Positions 36,981-45,302 of a stretch of DNA of 64,000 nt are shown here, piece after piece. Within the stretch, counting starts at the first letter, position 1. Every line of letters begins with the position of its first letter. The position numbers and the translations under genes are program-made. The notes below the pieces were generated by a model. That model was given only the letters and a program-made list of their open reading frames with translations, ran no database searches and had not been told where the DNA came from. This DNA comes from Xanthobacteraceae bacterium (GTDB lineage Bacteria; Pseudomonadota; Alphaproteobacteria; Rhizobiales; Xanthobacteraceae), in assembly GCA_031291445.1 (NCBI GenBank), contig JARLJA010000208.1, positions 1 to 64,000 on the forward strand, given 5' to 3'.

Positions 36981-37271
36981 CTACCAAATCCTTTTGATGT
37001 CGCCGGCATCTGAGGAGTTGACGTCGATCAGTACTTGGAGCGCGCGAACTATCACCAGCCGTCGACGCCCGACCGTCGTCGTAGCCAGCCGTCCCGCTCC
37101 TATCAATTCGTAGAGCTTCGTGCGCCCCAACCCGGTCGCCTCACATGCCTCGTCGATGGTGCACGTAAGCCGCTGGGCGAACGGAATTGTTGTCCGCTCT
37201 CTGGCTTCCGGAATGGATGGACCAAACTGCGACCGATCTTCTTCATTGCTGCCACGGCGGTGCCTCCTCAT
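36981..37271 (-). CDS. Excisionase/AlpA-like helix-turn-helix protein
   Basis: A 96-residue protein with a MerR/excisionase-type DNA-binding domain at 36-85: LTCTIDEACEATGLGRTKLY then ELIGAGRLATTTVGRRRLVI. AGGAGAG precedes the ATG at 37271. It lies just inside the presumed left end of the element and could be an excision or regulatory factor, or a relic of another island. Confidence 0.75.
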   Translation of the reverse strand: MRRHRRGSNEEDRSQFGPSIPEARERTTIPFAQRLTCTIDEACEATGLGRTKLYELIGAGRLATTTVGRRRLVIVRALQVLIDVNSSDAGDIKRIW

Positions 37272-37995
37272 AGACTCTCCTGCTCGCACGAAACTCGACG
37301 GGGAAAGAGTCGCCGGTGGGGCAAAAAACGTCAATGCGAACACCAGAGTGCTCGCCGCGCACGGCAGCGCGCAACAGCGATCGTTCGAATGCGGCCGGAC
37401 ATCAACGGCAGCCGAAGAATTTTTCTGGAGGCTATCCTAAGTGCGCAAGAGCATCATGGGAGGCCGTCTAAAATCGCAACCAAGTCACGGGCCCAACGCT
37501 GGCTCACCTACGTGGAGTTCGCACGTTCGAATCGTGTCGGGGGCGCCAGATTTCAATCACTTAGCAATCCCCTTAGATCCTAAGGATTGTCGCGGGACGC
37601 AAAATAGCTTCCGTTATCTGATTCGCCGAGAACATGACCACAGGCGACATCTCGTTCCACAAGGACGTTTCCGCGTTTGCTGATTGAAGCCGTCGAGACC
37701 GACTTCGCGTAATCTGCACCGATGGCTTGCAATCGACGCCCGAACAAGCCGCGATCGTCGGCTGGGCAGCCCGGAGAGATTCCTCTTGGAGGCTGACCCG
37801 ATGTCAGCCGCCGACAGTCTTATCGCTCGCTATCGCCGGCAGGCCAGTTGACGTTGATGACGGCGGCACCAATGCCGTGGCAACTGCTCATAGGCCGCCC
37901 CGTCGAATGCTGAAGGTGCGGGCGCGCACGCCGATCCGCGGGCGTTGCCGACGGACGTCTCCGCCCTCATGCTTTCTGCCTCCGACGCCGTGGCG
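37272..37995. other. Gene-free region at the left end of the element
   Basis: No reading frame here has a convincing ribosome site and homology. The only recognisable item is the tRNA 3'-end relic at 37520-37548. Composition is more AT-rich than the flanking core genome. Confidence 0.5.
37520..37548 (+). other. tRNA 3'-end relic (T-arm plus acceptor and CCA)
   Basis: A T-stem GCACG and CGTGT encloses the loop TTCGAAT, followed by a 7-nt acceptor strand CGGGGGC, a discriminator G and CCA. No matching 5' half (GCCCCCG) lies upstream. This is the classic remnant of an attachment site in a tRNA gene, possibly an Arg type by its G discriminator. Confidence 0.6.
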
Positions 37996-38325
37996 TCAGT
38001 GCGCCGCTGATTTCGAGAACAGATTGATGATGGCCACGCCGGCAATGATGAAGCCGATTCCCACCATCGCAGCGGCATCCAGCCGCTGGCCAAGGTATAG
38101 CCAGGCGATGATCGAGATCAGGACGATTCCGATGCCTGACCAGAGGGCGTAGGAGATCCCGACCGGAATCTTGTCGAGTGTCAGCGACAGGAAGTAGAAC
38201 GCCACGCCATAGCCGACGAGGACAACGAGCGACGGCAGGAGCTTGCTGAAGCCTTCGGACGATTTCAACGCCGTCGTTCCAACCACTTCGCCACAAACGG
38301 CGACCACCAGATAGATCCATCTCAT
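37996..38325 (-). CDS. Small multidrug resistance (SMR/EmrE-family) transporter
   Basis: A 109-residue inner-membrane protein with four hydrophobic helices. Glu13 ([12 protein letters not shown]) corresponds to the essential EmrE Glu14, and [15 protein letters not shown] is the family signature in helix 3. It exports cationic drugs or small polar compounds in exchange for protons. The ATG at 38325 gives the normal length. It is the leftmost cargo gene and is followed on the same strand by nothing obviously coupled. Confidence 0.88.
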   Translation of the reverse strand: MRWIYLVVAVCGEVVGTTALKSSEGFSKLLPSLVVLVGYGVAFYFLSLTLDKIPVGISYALWSGIGIVLISIIAWLYLGQRLDAAAMVGIGFIIAGVAIINLFSKSAAH

Positions 38326-38385
38326 GCCGGCACCCAATTCATTCCCGGTCGTTAAACGCCGAGTTGCGACAGACTCGCCAATCGA

Positions 38386-39498
38386 TCAGCGCCTGGCCCA
38401 CCGCTTCAGGTACGCCCGGGCGTCTCCGCCGATCGTTGGGTCGTGCGGGTTGAGGAACAGCAGTGGCGCTCCCTTCGCAAGATTGACTTTCTTCAGGTCG
38501 AGCCACAGCAGGCTCGGCACCGCCGCGCCGTTGACGTAGTAGATGCGATTGGTGAGGTCGCACGCAGTGACCCAATTGGTCTGGACGGCATCCCAGAATT
38601 GCGGGTTGCTGTTGACGCGGGCGGGATCGCGGAACGCCACCTGCGCCGTCCGTAACAGCGAGAGTGCTCCGGCAACGGCTTGCACATAATTCTTCGGCTC
38701 CGGGAGATAGCGCGAGTATTCGGCGAGGCGAACGAACCGATCGACCGCGCCGACATTTCCCGGCAACGGCTTTGTGCCGCCGAACGGGGCAAACTCCTTT
38801 GTCAGCGCCATCATCTCGTCATAGGGAGGATCGTTGGTCATGATGCGGTATTCGGGCCCGTGGTGGATCACGAGCTTGCCCTTGACGAATTCGATGATCG
38901 CCGAATCGCCCGACGGATCCTGCACGGCGAGGTGCGTGCTGAGGTGCTTGGTAAGTCCAAGATCGGTTGACCACGCCGCAGCGATGCGGAACTTGCCTGC
39001 CTGATGGGCGTCGACGACTTCCTTCACCGTGGCAAAATTGTCGAGGACGTATTGCGCCCAGTGCGTGTCGGGCAGGATCGGCCGGTCATCCGCGGCTTCG
39101 AGTTCGCTCGCGTCCAGTACGAGCAAATGAGCCGCCAGTCCCTTTTCGTTGAGACCATCGGTTGCAGTGCCTTCGAACGATACCATCGCCGCACAGCCGA
39201 ACCTGGACGTCCAGCGCATCGTCTTCGACCCGACACCTTCGATTGCGGCGTGGATGCCCGGCAGGACGCTCGTCTGCGAATCGCGGGCCATGCCTCGGGG
39301 AAATACGACAAGGGTGGGACGCTCCCGCAGCGCGACCGGGAGGTCCATCGAGCGCACGACGATCTTGGCGATGCCGCGATCGTTGACGAAGGCCAGCGAG
39401 CAGGCCGAAGCCATGTTGGTCTTCGCCAGCAACGCCACCGGCGTGGCGAGCATTCCCGCGAGCATCGCTCGCCTCGATACGGAGAACCTGGCGGTCAT
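38386..39498 (-). CDS. Linear amide C-N hydrolase, choloylglycine hydrolase/penicillin V acylase family
   Basis: A 370-residue Ntn-hydrolase. A Tat-like signal (SVSRRAMLAGMLATPVALLA) ends at ASA with Cys33 as the first mature residue (CSLAF), so export cleavage itself would expose the catalytic N-terminal Cys. RSMDL at 49-53 supplies the Arg/Asp pair and TNDPPYDEMM the Asn; LPGNVGAVDRF follows as in family members. It would hydrolyse an N-acyl amide in the periplasm, such as a bile-salt, penicillin V or acyl-homoserine-lactone-like substrate. AAGGAG supports the ATG at 39498. Confidence 0.9.
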   Translation of the reverse strand: MTARFSVSRRAMLAGMLATPVALLAKTNMASACSLAFVNDRGIAKIVVRSMDLPVALRERPTLVVFPRGMARDSQTSVLPGIHAAIEGVGSKTMRWTSRFGCAAMVSFEGTATDGLNEKGLAAHLLVLDASELEAADDRPILPDTHWAQYVLDNFATVKEVVDAHQAGKFRIAAAWSTDLGLTKHLSTHLAVQDPSGDSAIIEFVKGKLVIHHGPEYRIMTNDPPYDEMMALTKEFAPFGGTKPLPGNVGAVDRFVRLAEYSRYLPEPKNYVQAVAGALSLLRTAQVAFRDPARVNSNPQFWDAVQTNWVTACDLTNRIYYVNGAAVPSLLWLDLKKVNLAKGAPLLFLNPHDPTIGGDARAYLKRWARR

Positions 39499-39589
39499 GG
39501 ATTCTCTCCTTCTGCCGGGCGTTCGCCCAAGAATGCTCCCGATATCGATGCCGTGGCCGAGGGAGCAGGCCACTCCGAAACGGCACACC

Positions 39590-39874
39590 TCACGAGGCGC
39601 CGCGCGCGCTCCACAGCCAGATGGCCGCCAGCACGACGAGCGAGCCGACGAACGCTGCCACGACGTCCCGCAGCGATATGACGATGGTCTCAAGGCTTGG
39701 AAAAAGCCCGAACATGGCGAACAAGGCTCCGCCAATCACAGCGCCGACACACCCCAGCCCGACATTGGCGAGCAAGCCAAATCCCGCTTTCCGGCCTTTC
39801 ACCAGCAGCCCGGCAAGGCTGCCGCCGATCAGGCCGACCACAAGCCAGATCACTGCGTGGGCAAACGTAAACAT
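39590..39874 (-). CDS. GlsB/YeaQ/YmgE stress-response membrane protein
   Basis: A 94-residue membrane protein with three hydrophobic helices and the Gly-rich motifs WLVVGLIGGSLAGLLVKGRK and LGCVGAVIGGALF of the transglycosylase-associated family. GAGGGG precedes the ATG. Function is unknown beyond stress association. It follows the upstream repeat region and is 91 nt before the amide hydrolase gene. Confidence 0.88.
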   Translation of the reverse strand: MFTFAHAVIWLVVGLIGGSLAGLLVKGRKAGFGLLANVGLGCVGAVIGGALFAMFGLFPSLETIVISLRDVVAAFVGSLVVLAAIWLWSARGAS

Positions 39875-40271
39875 GACTTCGTCCCCTCGTTATGCGGCTG
39901 ACTCCGCGTAAGCGACCAGACTATGGAGCTCGCGGATCAAGAGCTTGTGCGACTCACAGATCAGCCTGTGATGCAGCTTAAAATTGATTCGGGTTTCCGC
40001 ACAATGAATACCGATTGTCCCGACAACGTTTTGATCGCGCACGGCGACTTTAGTTCGACGCTTCCTCTATTTTTGAGAATGCCTTGCAGTTCCAGGAACC
40101 CGATTTTAGGGATCTCGCACGTCCCGCAGGTTTCCGGGTTTCAGATGTGTTTCGAATCAGCAAAGGTTGCGTTCGCCCATGACGTTGATGGAGGAATGGT
40201 TCATCTCCTCGAAGGGCGGTCGACGTTCGGAGAGTCAACCGCGAATTGGCTCTCTCGCCGAAGACGCCCGA
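39875..40271. other. Gene-free gap holding repeat copy A
   Basis: No gene is seen. It is the upstream region of the GlsB-like gene and the downstream region of the first amidohydrolase gene, and carries the 78-bp repeat at 39943-40020. Confidence 0.5.
39943..40020 (+). repeat. Imperfect direct repeat, copy A
   Basis: Shares GCTTGTGCGACTCACA, ATGCAGCTTA, ATTGATTC and ATTGTC in order and spacing with 42219-42298. The copies flank the first amidohydrolase gene. Confidence 0.75.
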
Positions 40272-42098
40272 CTAGATCCCGCCGCGATGCGTGATCCTGC
40301 CGTTCATCATCGTGAGCTGCACATTGACCTTGCCGATGTCGTGAGCGGTGACGTCGAACAGGTTCTTCTCCAGCACGACGAGATCGGCGAGCTTGCCGGT
40401 CCTGATCGAGCCGATCTCGTTCTCCTTGCGAAGCTGATAGGCGCCGTTGATCGTGTAGCCGCGGATCAATTCCGCAACGGAGAGCCGCTCGCTCGCGGGC
40501 GCCAGCACCGGGCCGTCGGGCTTGCCGGGCTCCTGCCGGGTGTGACCGGACTGTATGGCTTCGAGCGGCTTGTAGACGACCTTGTACCCGGTGGCGAGCG
40601 CGTCGGTGCCGAACGACACGGTCACGCCCTGATCGATGAAGGACTTGAAGGTGTACTGCCGGTTGCCTCGCTCTTCGCCAAGATACTTTTGAACCCGCAA
40701 CACGTAGGGGTCGGGCACGCCCCACTGGATTTGCGTGTTGGCCACCAAGCCGAGTTCGCGGAAGCGCCGGATGTCCGAGGGGGCCGTCACGAAAGCGTGG
40801 CAAATCGTGTGACGCCGGTTGCGCGGCCCGTTGGCCTTGATCGCCGCCTCGAATGCATCGAGGGTCAGTCGGACCGCTCCGTCGCCGCAGGCATGCACGT
40901 GCATGTCGAGCCCCTCGGCATCGGCGGCGCGGACGACGCGATTGAGCACATCGGGCGGCAGCAGCATTTCCCCGCGCGAATCCGGCCGGTCGGCATAAGG
41001 CTCCAGATAGTAGGCCGTATGAGCAGCCTCGGTGCCATCGGCGACCAGCTTGAGGACATTGGCCTCGACCAGCGCGCTCCTGTATTTCTTCTTGTAGCCC
41101 CTGATGATCGGAAGCGGGTCGATTTTCGGATCGTTATGGTAATAGGAGCCGACGACGCGATGCAGCAGCTTGCCGCGACGCTCGAGCCCCATGAGGATGT
41201 CGAAGCCGTTGTGCTGCTGATCCGGCCAGATGGCAAAGCCCGCGTCGAAGACGCTGGTGACACCGGCGGCTGCCAGCTTGCGTTGCCATTCCTCCATCGC
41301 GGAGACTGCGGTGTTGACGCCGTACGGCTGAATGCCGTGCTTTTCCAGGGCCTCCAGCGCGAGAAAAAATGCGGGAACCTCGCAGATGAAGCCGGTCGGC
41401 TCGCCGGTCTTCGGGTCTTTCTCAAACCACGAGGCTCCGGGCACGACGTCGCGCGGCGTGTCCTTGGTAATTCCCGCCATTTCGAGGAATTTGGAATTGA
41501 CCCAATAGTTGTGGAAGTCGTTCGAGACGAGCAGCACAGGGCGATCGGGAACGATCGCGTCCAACGGTTCCTTTCGTGGCCCAGTTTCGGGAAAACTGGT
41601 GACCATCCAGCCGAAGCCCGGGATGACCTTATCCTTGGGATGCGCGGCGGCGTACTGGCGCACTGCGTCGTAGATGTCCTCGACCCGCTCGTAATTCACC
41701 CAGGCACCGTTGGCGAACGTCGCGGTCGCCAGATGCCAGTGAGCATCGACGAAGCCCGGAAGCACCATGCGGCCGCCGAGATCGATGACCTCGGCGCCGC
41801 CCCGAATAAACTTGGCGGCCCCGGCATCGTTGCCGACATAAGCGATACGATTGCCCTTGGTTACGACGGCCTCCGCCCAGGGCTGAGCGTCTTCCACCGT
41901 GTAGATGCGCCCGTTGCGGAAGACAGTCGTATGGTTTGGAGCGGCCCAGGCCGTCGTTGGTGCGCTGACGATCGAAGCGGCGGCCGCGGTGGCAATCATC
42001 TGGCGGCGCGTGAGGCCAGTCGCGCCTTCCGCGGCAGACGCCAACTCCGTCCCCGGATACCGCAGCCCAAATCCCCGACCGCTACAAATCAAGCACAT
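40272..42098 (-). CDS. Tat-exported amidohydrolase 3 (YtcJ-like), paralogue 1
   Basis: A 608-residue metal-dependent hydrolase. The first residues are MCLICSGRGF, followed by a Tat-type signal LTRRQMIATAAAASIVSA ending near 52. Metal-site HWH lies at 120-122 (LPGFVDAHWH), with HVHACGDGAV later and Asp in SFGTDALAT near the C-terminal side. AGGAGCA precedes the ATG. Two paralogues lie to the right on the other strand and share the MCLxC start. YtcJ-like enzymes hydrolyse amides or related bonds of diverse N-substituted compounds; the substrate is unknown. Twin-arginine export indicates a periplasmic location. Confidence 0.88.
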   Translation of the reverse strand: MCLICSGRGFGLRYPGTELASAAEGATGLTRRQMIATAAAASIVSAPTTAWAAPNHTTVFRNGRIYTVEDAQPWAEAVVTKGNRIAYVGNDAGAAKFIRGGAEVIDLGGRMVLPGFVDAHWHLATATFANGAWVNYERVEDIYDAVRQYAAAHPKDKVIPGFGWMVTSFPETGPRKEPLDAIVPDRPVLLVSNDFHNYWVNSKFLEMAGITKDTPRDVVPGASWFEKDPKTGEPTGFICEVPAFFLALEALEKHGIQPYGVNTAVSAMEEWQRKLAAAGVTSVFDAGFAIWPDQQHNGFDILMGLERRGKLLHRVVGSYYHNDPKIDPLPIIRGYKKKYRSALVEANVLKLVADGTEAAHTAYYLEPYADRPDSRGEMLLPPDVLNRVVRAADAEGLDMHVHACGDGAVRLTLDAFEAAIKANGPRNRRHTICHAFVTAPSDIRRFRELGLVANTQIQWGVPDPYVLRVQKYLGEERGNRQYTFKSFIDQGVTVSFGTDALATGYKVVYKPLEAIQSGHTRQEPGKPDGPVLAPASERLSVAELIRGYTINGAYQLRKENEIGSIRTGKLADLVVLEKNLFDVTAHDIGKVNVQLTMMNGRITHRGGI

Positions 42099-42398
42099 TG
42101 CTTGCTCCTACGATTAGGCAATCGAGGCCTGCTCGATAGCCAAGCGCGCACGCGTCAAATGGCGATGGCGAGTCAGCAAGCCCGAGGCAGATGTTCGAAT
42201 CGCGAATACGGAGCCTGCGCTTGTGCGACTCACACACAAGCCATCAAATGCAGCTTAGGATTGATTCCGATTACGGTAAAGTGAATGACCATTGTCTCGG
42301 CATCTGCTGTCCGAAGTTGGCTGCCCGGCAAGTCAGCATTTGCGAATTATATTTCTGCCTGGGCTAAACTGCAGTTTGGTCTGGTGCGATCATTTCGC
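42099..42398. other. Divergent regulatory region with repeat copy B
   Basis: The region lies between the divergent amidohydrolase and barrel-protein genes. It holds the repeat at 42219-42298. A possible upstream start for the barrel gene at 42285 falls inside the repeat and is not favoured. Confidence 0.5.
42219..42298 (+). repeat. Imperfect direct repeat, copy B
   Basis: Second copy of the 39943-40020 element, same orientation, about 65-75 percent identical by eye. It lies in the divergent promoter region and may carry a shared operator. Confidence 0.7.
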
Positions 42399-43268
42399 AT
42401 GATAGGAGTCGAAGCGTTCGGCCTGGTTGGGCTCCCTATCTCGTGGACACGCGCTCATCGAATTTGCGTGTTGATGCTTGCGCCGGCGTCGACGGTGCTC
42501 TGTTCCCTCGCAGCGATGGGGCAGACGTCTGATCCGGTATCGATCGAAACGCTGGCAAAAACTGCCGAAAATCCGATCTCCGAAGTGATCAGCGTGGCCT
42601 CGCAGAACGCGATTGTCCCCAACACGGAACCCTACCGCCAATCGTCATTTGCGCTCGATATTCAGCCGGTCGTTCCGTTTCATCTCAGTCCGGACTGGAA
42701 TCTGGTTACACGAACGACAATCCCGACTCTGGCGCAGGTTCGGCTGTCCCCCGAGCAGGGCCGCAGCTTCGGTATCGGCGACATCAATCAGATATTCGCG
42801 TTCACGCCGGCGCATCCGGGACCGCTGATCTGGGGTGCAGGCCCGGTCCTGTCCTATCCGACCGCGAGTGCGTCGGGCTTCGGCTCCGGGAAATGGAACG
42901 CCGGACCCACTCTTGTCGCGCTGGTGATGCCCGGCGACTGGGTCATCGGCGCCCTTGCACATAACATGTGGTCCTTCGCCGGAGCCACCGATCGAGATCG
43001 CGTCAACCTGCTGACTCTCGAACCATTCGTTTATTACAATTTTCCAGACGGCTCCTACATCACGTCAAATCCGACTATCACCGCGAACTGGATTGCCAAG
43101 GGGCGAGAGCGATGGACCGTCCCGTTCGGGGGCGGTGTTGGCAGGTTCTTCACCGTGCAAGGCCAAGCGATCGATGCCCAGATCGGAGTCTACTACAACT
43201 CGATGCGCCCCTCGTCCGCATCAGAATGGCAATTTCGGTTCGACGTTTCGTACATCTTTCCGAAGTGA
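42399..43268 (+). CDS. Outer-membrane-type beta-barrel protein (neuromedin U-like annotation family), 1
   Basis: About 289 residues. A hydrophobic signal region (ICVLMLAPASTVLCSLAA) is followed by TLAKTAENPISEVISVASQN, then alternating beta-strand sequence rich in Trp/Tyr/Gly, ending FRFDVSYIFPK with terminal aromatic pattern. Database relatives are misleadingly named neuromedin U and sit in the MetA-pathway/outer-membrane transporter group. It probably forms an outer-membrane channel. Paralogue at 47240. ATG 42285 is possible but lies in repeat DNA. It precedes amidohydrolase 2 on the same strand. Confidence 0.75.
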   Translation: MIGVEAFGLVGLPISWTRAHRICVLMLAPASTVLCSLAAMGQTSDPVSIETLAKTAENPISEVISVASQNAIVPNTEPYRQSSFALDIQPVVPFHLSPDWNLVTRTTIPTLAQVRLSPEQGRSFGIGDINQIFAFTPAHPGPLIWGAGPVLSYPTASASGFGSGKWNAGPTLVALVMPGDWVIGALAHNMWSFAGATDRDRVNLLTLEPFVYYNFPDGSYITSNPTITANWIAKGRERWTVPFGGGVGRFFTVQGQAIDAQIGVYYNSMRPSSASEWQFRFDVSYIFPK

Positions 43269-43402
43269 CGTGCGTTGAGAGGGCATGTTGAGAGTAGCTC
43301 GCAACTCGTGCGAGCAGCGTACACCTACGTGAATTTCCCAGCTTTTGGAGTGCCCTCGAATCAGTAAGAGTCGGTTCTCGCTGAGCGTGTGAGGATGAGC
43401 AT

Positions 43403-45202
43403 ATGTGCCTTGGATGCGACTGGAGCAGGTTCCGCAATTTCCTGAGCTTCGATTCGAAGTCGGCATCGGATGCCGAGCTATCGCGACGTCGGCTATTGCA
43501 GGCAGGCGCGGCGTTTGCAGCGGTCGGCGTTACGCCGACGCCGGCAGCCGCCCTGACGAGCGGCGGAAGGGCCGAAATCGTTTTCCGCAACGGCGCCGTC
43601 TACACCGTGAATGGCGGCAGAGAATGGGCGCGCGCCGTAGCCGTTCGGCACAAGCAGATCGTCTACGTGGGCGACGATGCCGGCGTGCGGTCCTTCATCG
43701 GGCCGAGAACCCGTGTCGTGGATCTTGCCGGAAAGATGCTGCTGCCGGGGTTTGTAGAGGGGCACATCCATCCGATCCTCGGCTCTGTTCTGACACGGGG
43801 GGTCGATCTTCAATACGACACCCCGGACGAGATGCTTGAGGCCCTGAAGGCCTATCGCGCCAGGCTGGGTAAGGTCGACGTCATCCGCGGCTTTGGCTGG
43901 CGCTACAACGCATTCCCGGCAACCGGCCCGCGCAAGGAGGATCTGGATCAGATCTGGCCGGATACGCCGGTCATTCTCGTTGCGATCGACGGCCATGCCG
44001 CCTGGATCAATTCAAAAGCGCTGGCAATGGCCAAGGTGACGAAGGCGACCAAGGACCCACTGCCCGGCTTCAGCTTTTTCCAGCGCGACCCGACCTCGAG
44101 AGAGCCTACCGGCTATCTGGTCGAGCCTCCTGCCATGCTTCATGTCCTCAATGCGGTCGGCCCCTTCACGACCAGCTACATCGCCGAGTCGCTTGAAGAG
44201 TGGCTGCCAGAGGCATCGGCAGCCGGCATTACCAGCCTGTTCGATGCGGGAATGAATCTTCTGCCCGAGGAGGCCGGGTTTCAGCTCTATCAGGACCTGG
44301 AGCGGAAAGGGAAACTGCCGTTCCGGGTCGTCGGATCGACCTACCACAACAACCCGGCGATCGACCCCCTACCGATCATCAAGGCACTGCGGCGGCGATT
44401 CCATTCCGAACTGGTGCAGGCATCCGTGCTCAAGCTCAACATCGACGGAGGCGAAGCCCAACGGACCGCGGCCCTGCTGGCCCCCTATAGCGACGATCCG
44501 AGCACCAGTGGCGACACGTTGCTGCCGCCGGACCTTCTCAAGGGCATCATTCGCCGCGCCGACAGGGATGGCCTCAACATCCACATCCATTCCTACGGCG
44601 ACCGCGCCAACCGCCTGTGCCTCGACGCCTTCGAAGCCGCCATCAAGGTCAATCCGCCGCGCGATCGCCGCCATACGCTCGCTCACGTGGTGATTCTTGC
44701 ACCAGAGGATCTGCCGCGCTTCGCTGCCCTCGGCGTCACCGCGCAGTTCTCCACCCAGTGGTCGGTTGCGGATGCCTACTGGCATGGCGTGATGCAGCCA
44801 CGCCTCGGGTCGCGTGCCGAGCAGGTGTATCGCACCGGCTCGATCCTTCGCCACGGCGGCAACATCTCGCTCGGCACCGACTGGCCGGCCGCCGGTTACT
44901 ACAGCACGTATCGGCCGCTGGAAGCGATCGAGATCGCAACGACGCGGCGGGAGCTCAACAAGCCGGATCAGCCGCCGCTGCCGCCGCTCGACGAACGGAT
45001 CGGTCTGGAAGAGGCGTTGCGGGCCGCGACGATGGGGCCGGCCTATCAGATAGGGCTGGATCAGAAGATCGGCTCGATCGAAGTTGGAAAGCTCGCCGAT
45101 CTGGTCGTGCTGGAAAAGAACCTGTTCGAAGTCGCCCCGCACGAGATTCACAAGACCAGGGTGGTGATGACCGTCATGAACGGTCAAGTGCGGCACGAAT
45201 AG
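43403..45202 (+). CDS. Tat-exported amidohydrolase 3 (YtcJ-like), paralogue 2
   Basis: A 599-residue amidohydrolase starting MCLGCDWSRF, with twin-arginine signal LSRRRLLQAGAAFAAVG at about 26-42. Metal-site HIH is at 121-123 (LPGFVEGHIHP), HIHSYGDRAN follows, and Asp in SLGTDWPAAGYYSTYRPLE is conserved. GAGG precedes the ATG. It is closely related to paralogue 3 downstream (shared VEVGKLADLVVLEKNLFEVA-type end) and more distantly to paralogue 1. It lies 100 nt before paralogue 3 and 134 nt after the barrel gene, so a barrel-hydrolase-hydrolase-barrel operon is likely. Confidence 0.9.
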   Translation: MCLGCDWSRFRNFLSFDSKSASDAELSRRRLLQAGAAFAAVGVTPTPAAALTSGGRAEIVFRNGAVYTVNGGREWARAVAVRHKQIVYVGDDAGVRSFIGPRTRVVDLAGKMLLPGFVEGHIHPILGSVLTRGVDLQYDTPDEMLEALKAYRARLGKVDVIRGFGWRYNAFPATGPRKEDLDQIWPDTPVILVAIDGHAAWINSKALAMAKVTKATKDPLPGFSFFQRDPTSREPTGYLVEPPAMLHVLNAVGPFTTSYIAESLEEWLPEASAAGITSLFDAGMNLLPEEAGFQLYQDLERKGKLPFRVVGSTYHNNPAIDPLPIIKALRRRFHSELVQASVLKLNIDGGEAQRTAALLAPYSDDPSTSGDTLLPPDLLKGIIRRADRDGLNIHIHSYGDRANRLCLDAFEAAIKVNPPRDRRHTLAHVVILAPEDLPRFAALGVTAQFSTQWSVADAYWHGVMQPRLGSRAEQVYRTGSILRHGGNISLGTDWPAAGYYSTYRPLEAIEIATTRRELNKPDQPPLPPLDERIGLEEALRAATMGPAYQIGLDQKIGSIEVGKLADLVVLEKNLFEVAPHEIHKTRVVMTVMNGQVRHE

Positions 45203-45302
45203 CCAGTCTGGTTGGGAACGCTCGGACGCATCTTTTTTTGACCAGCGCGGATCGCCGCGCCAACCGAAACGGGCGCCGCCCGGGAATGATGGAGCTGACA
45301 CC

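Noticed and set aside
37441-37683. Small frame overlapping the tRNA relic
   Set aside because: The overlap with a structural tRNA end and the lack of any family argue against coding.
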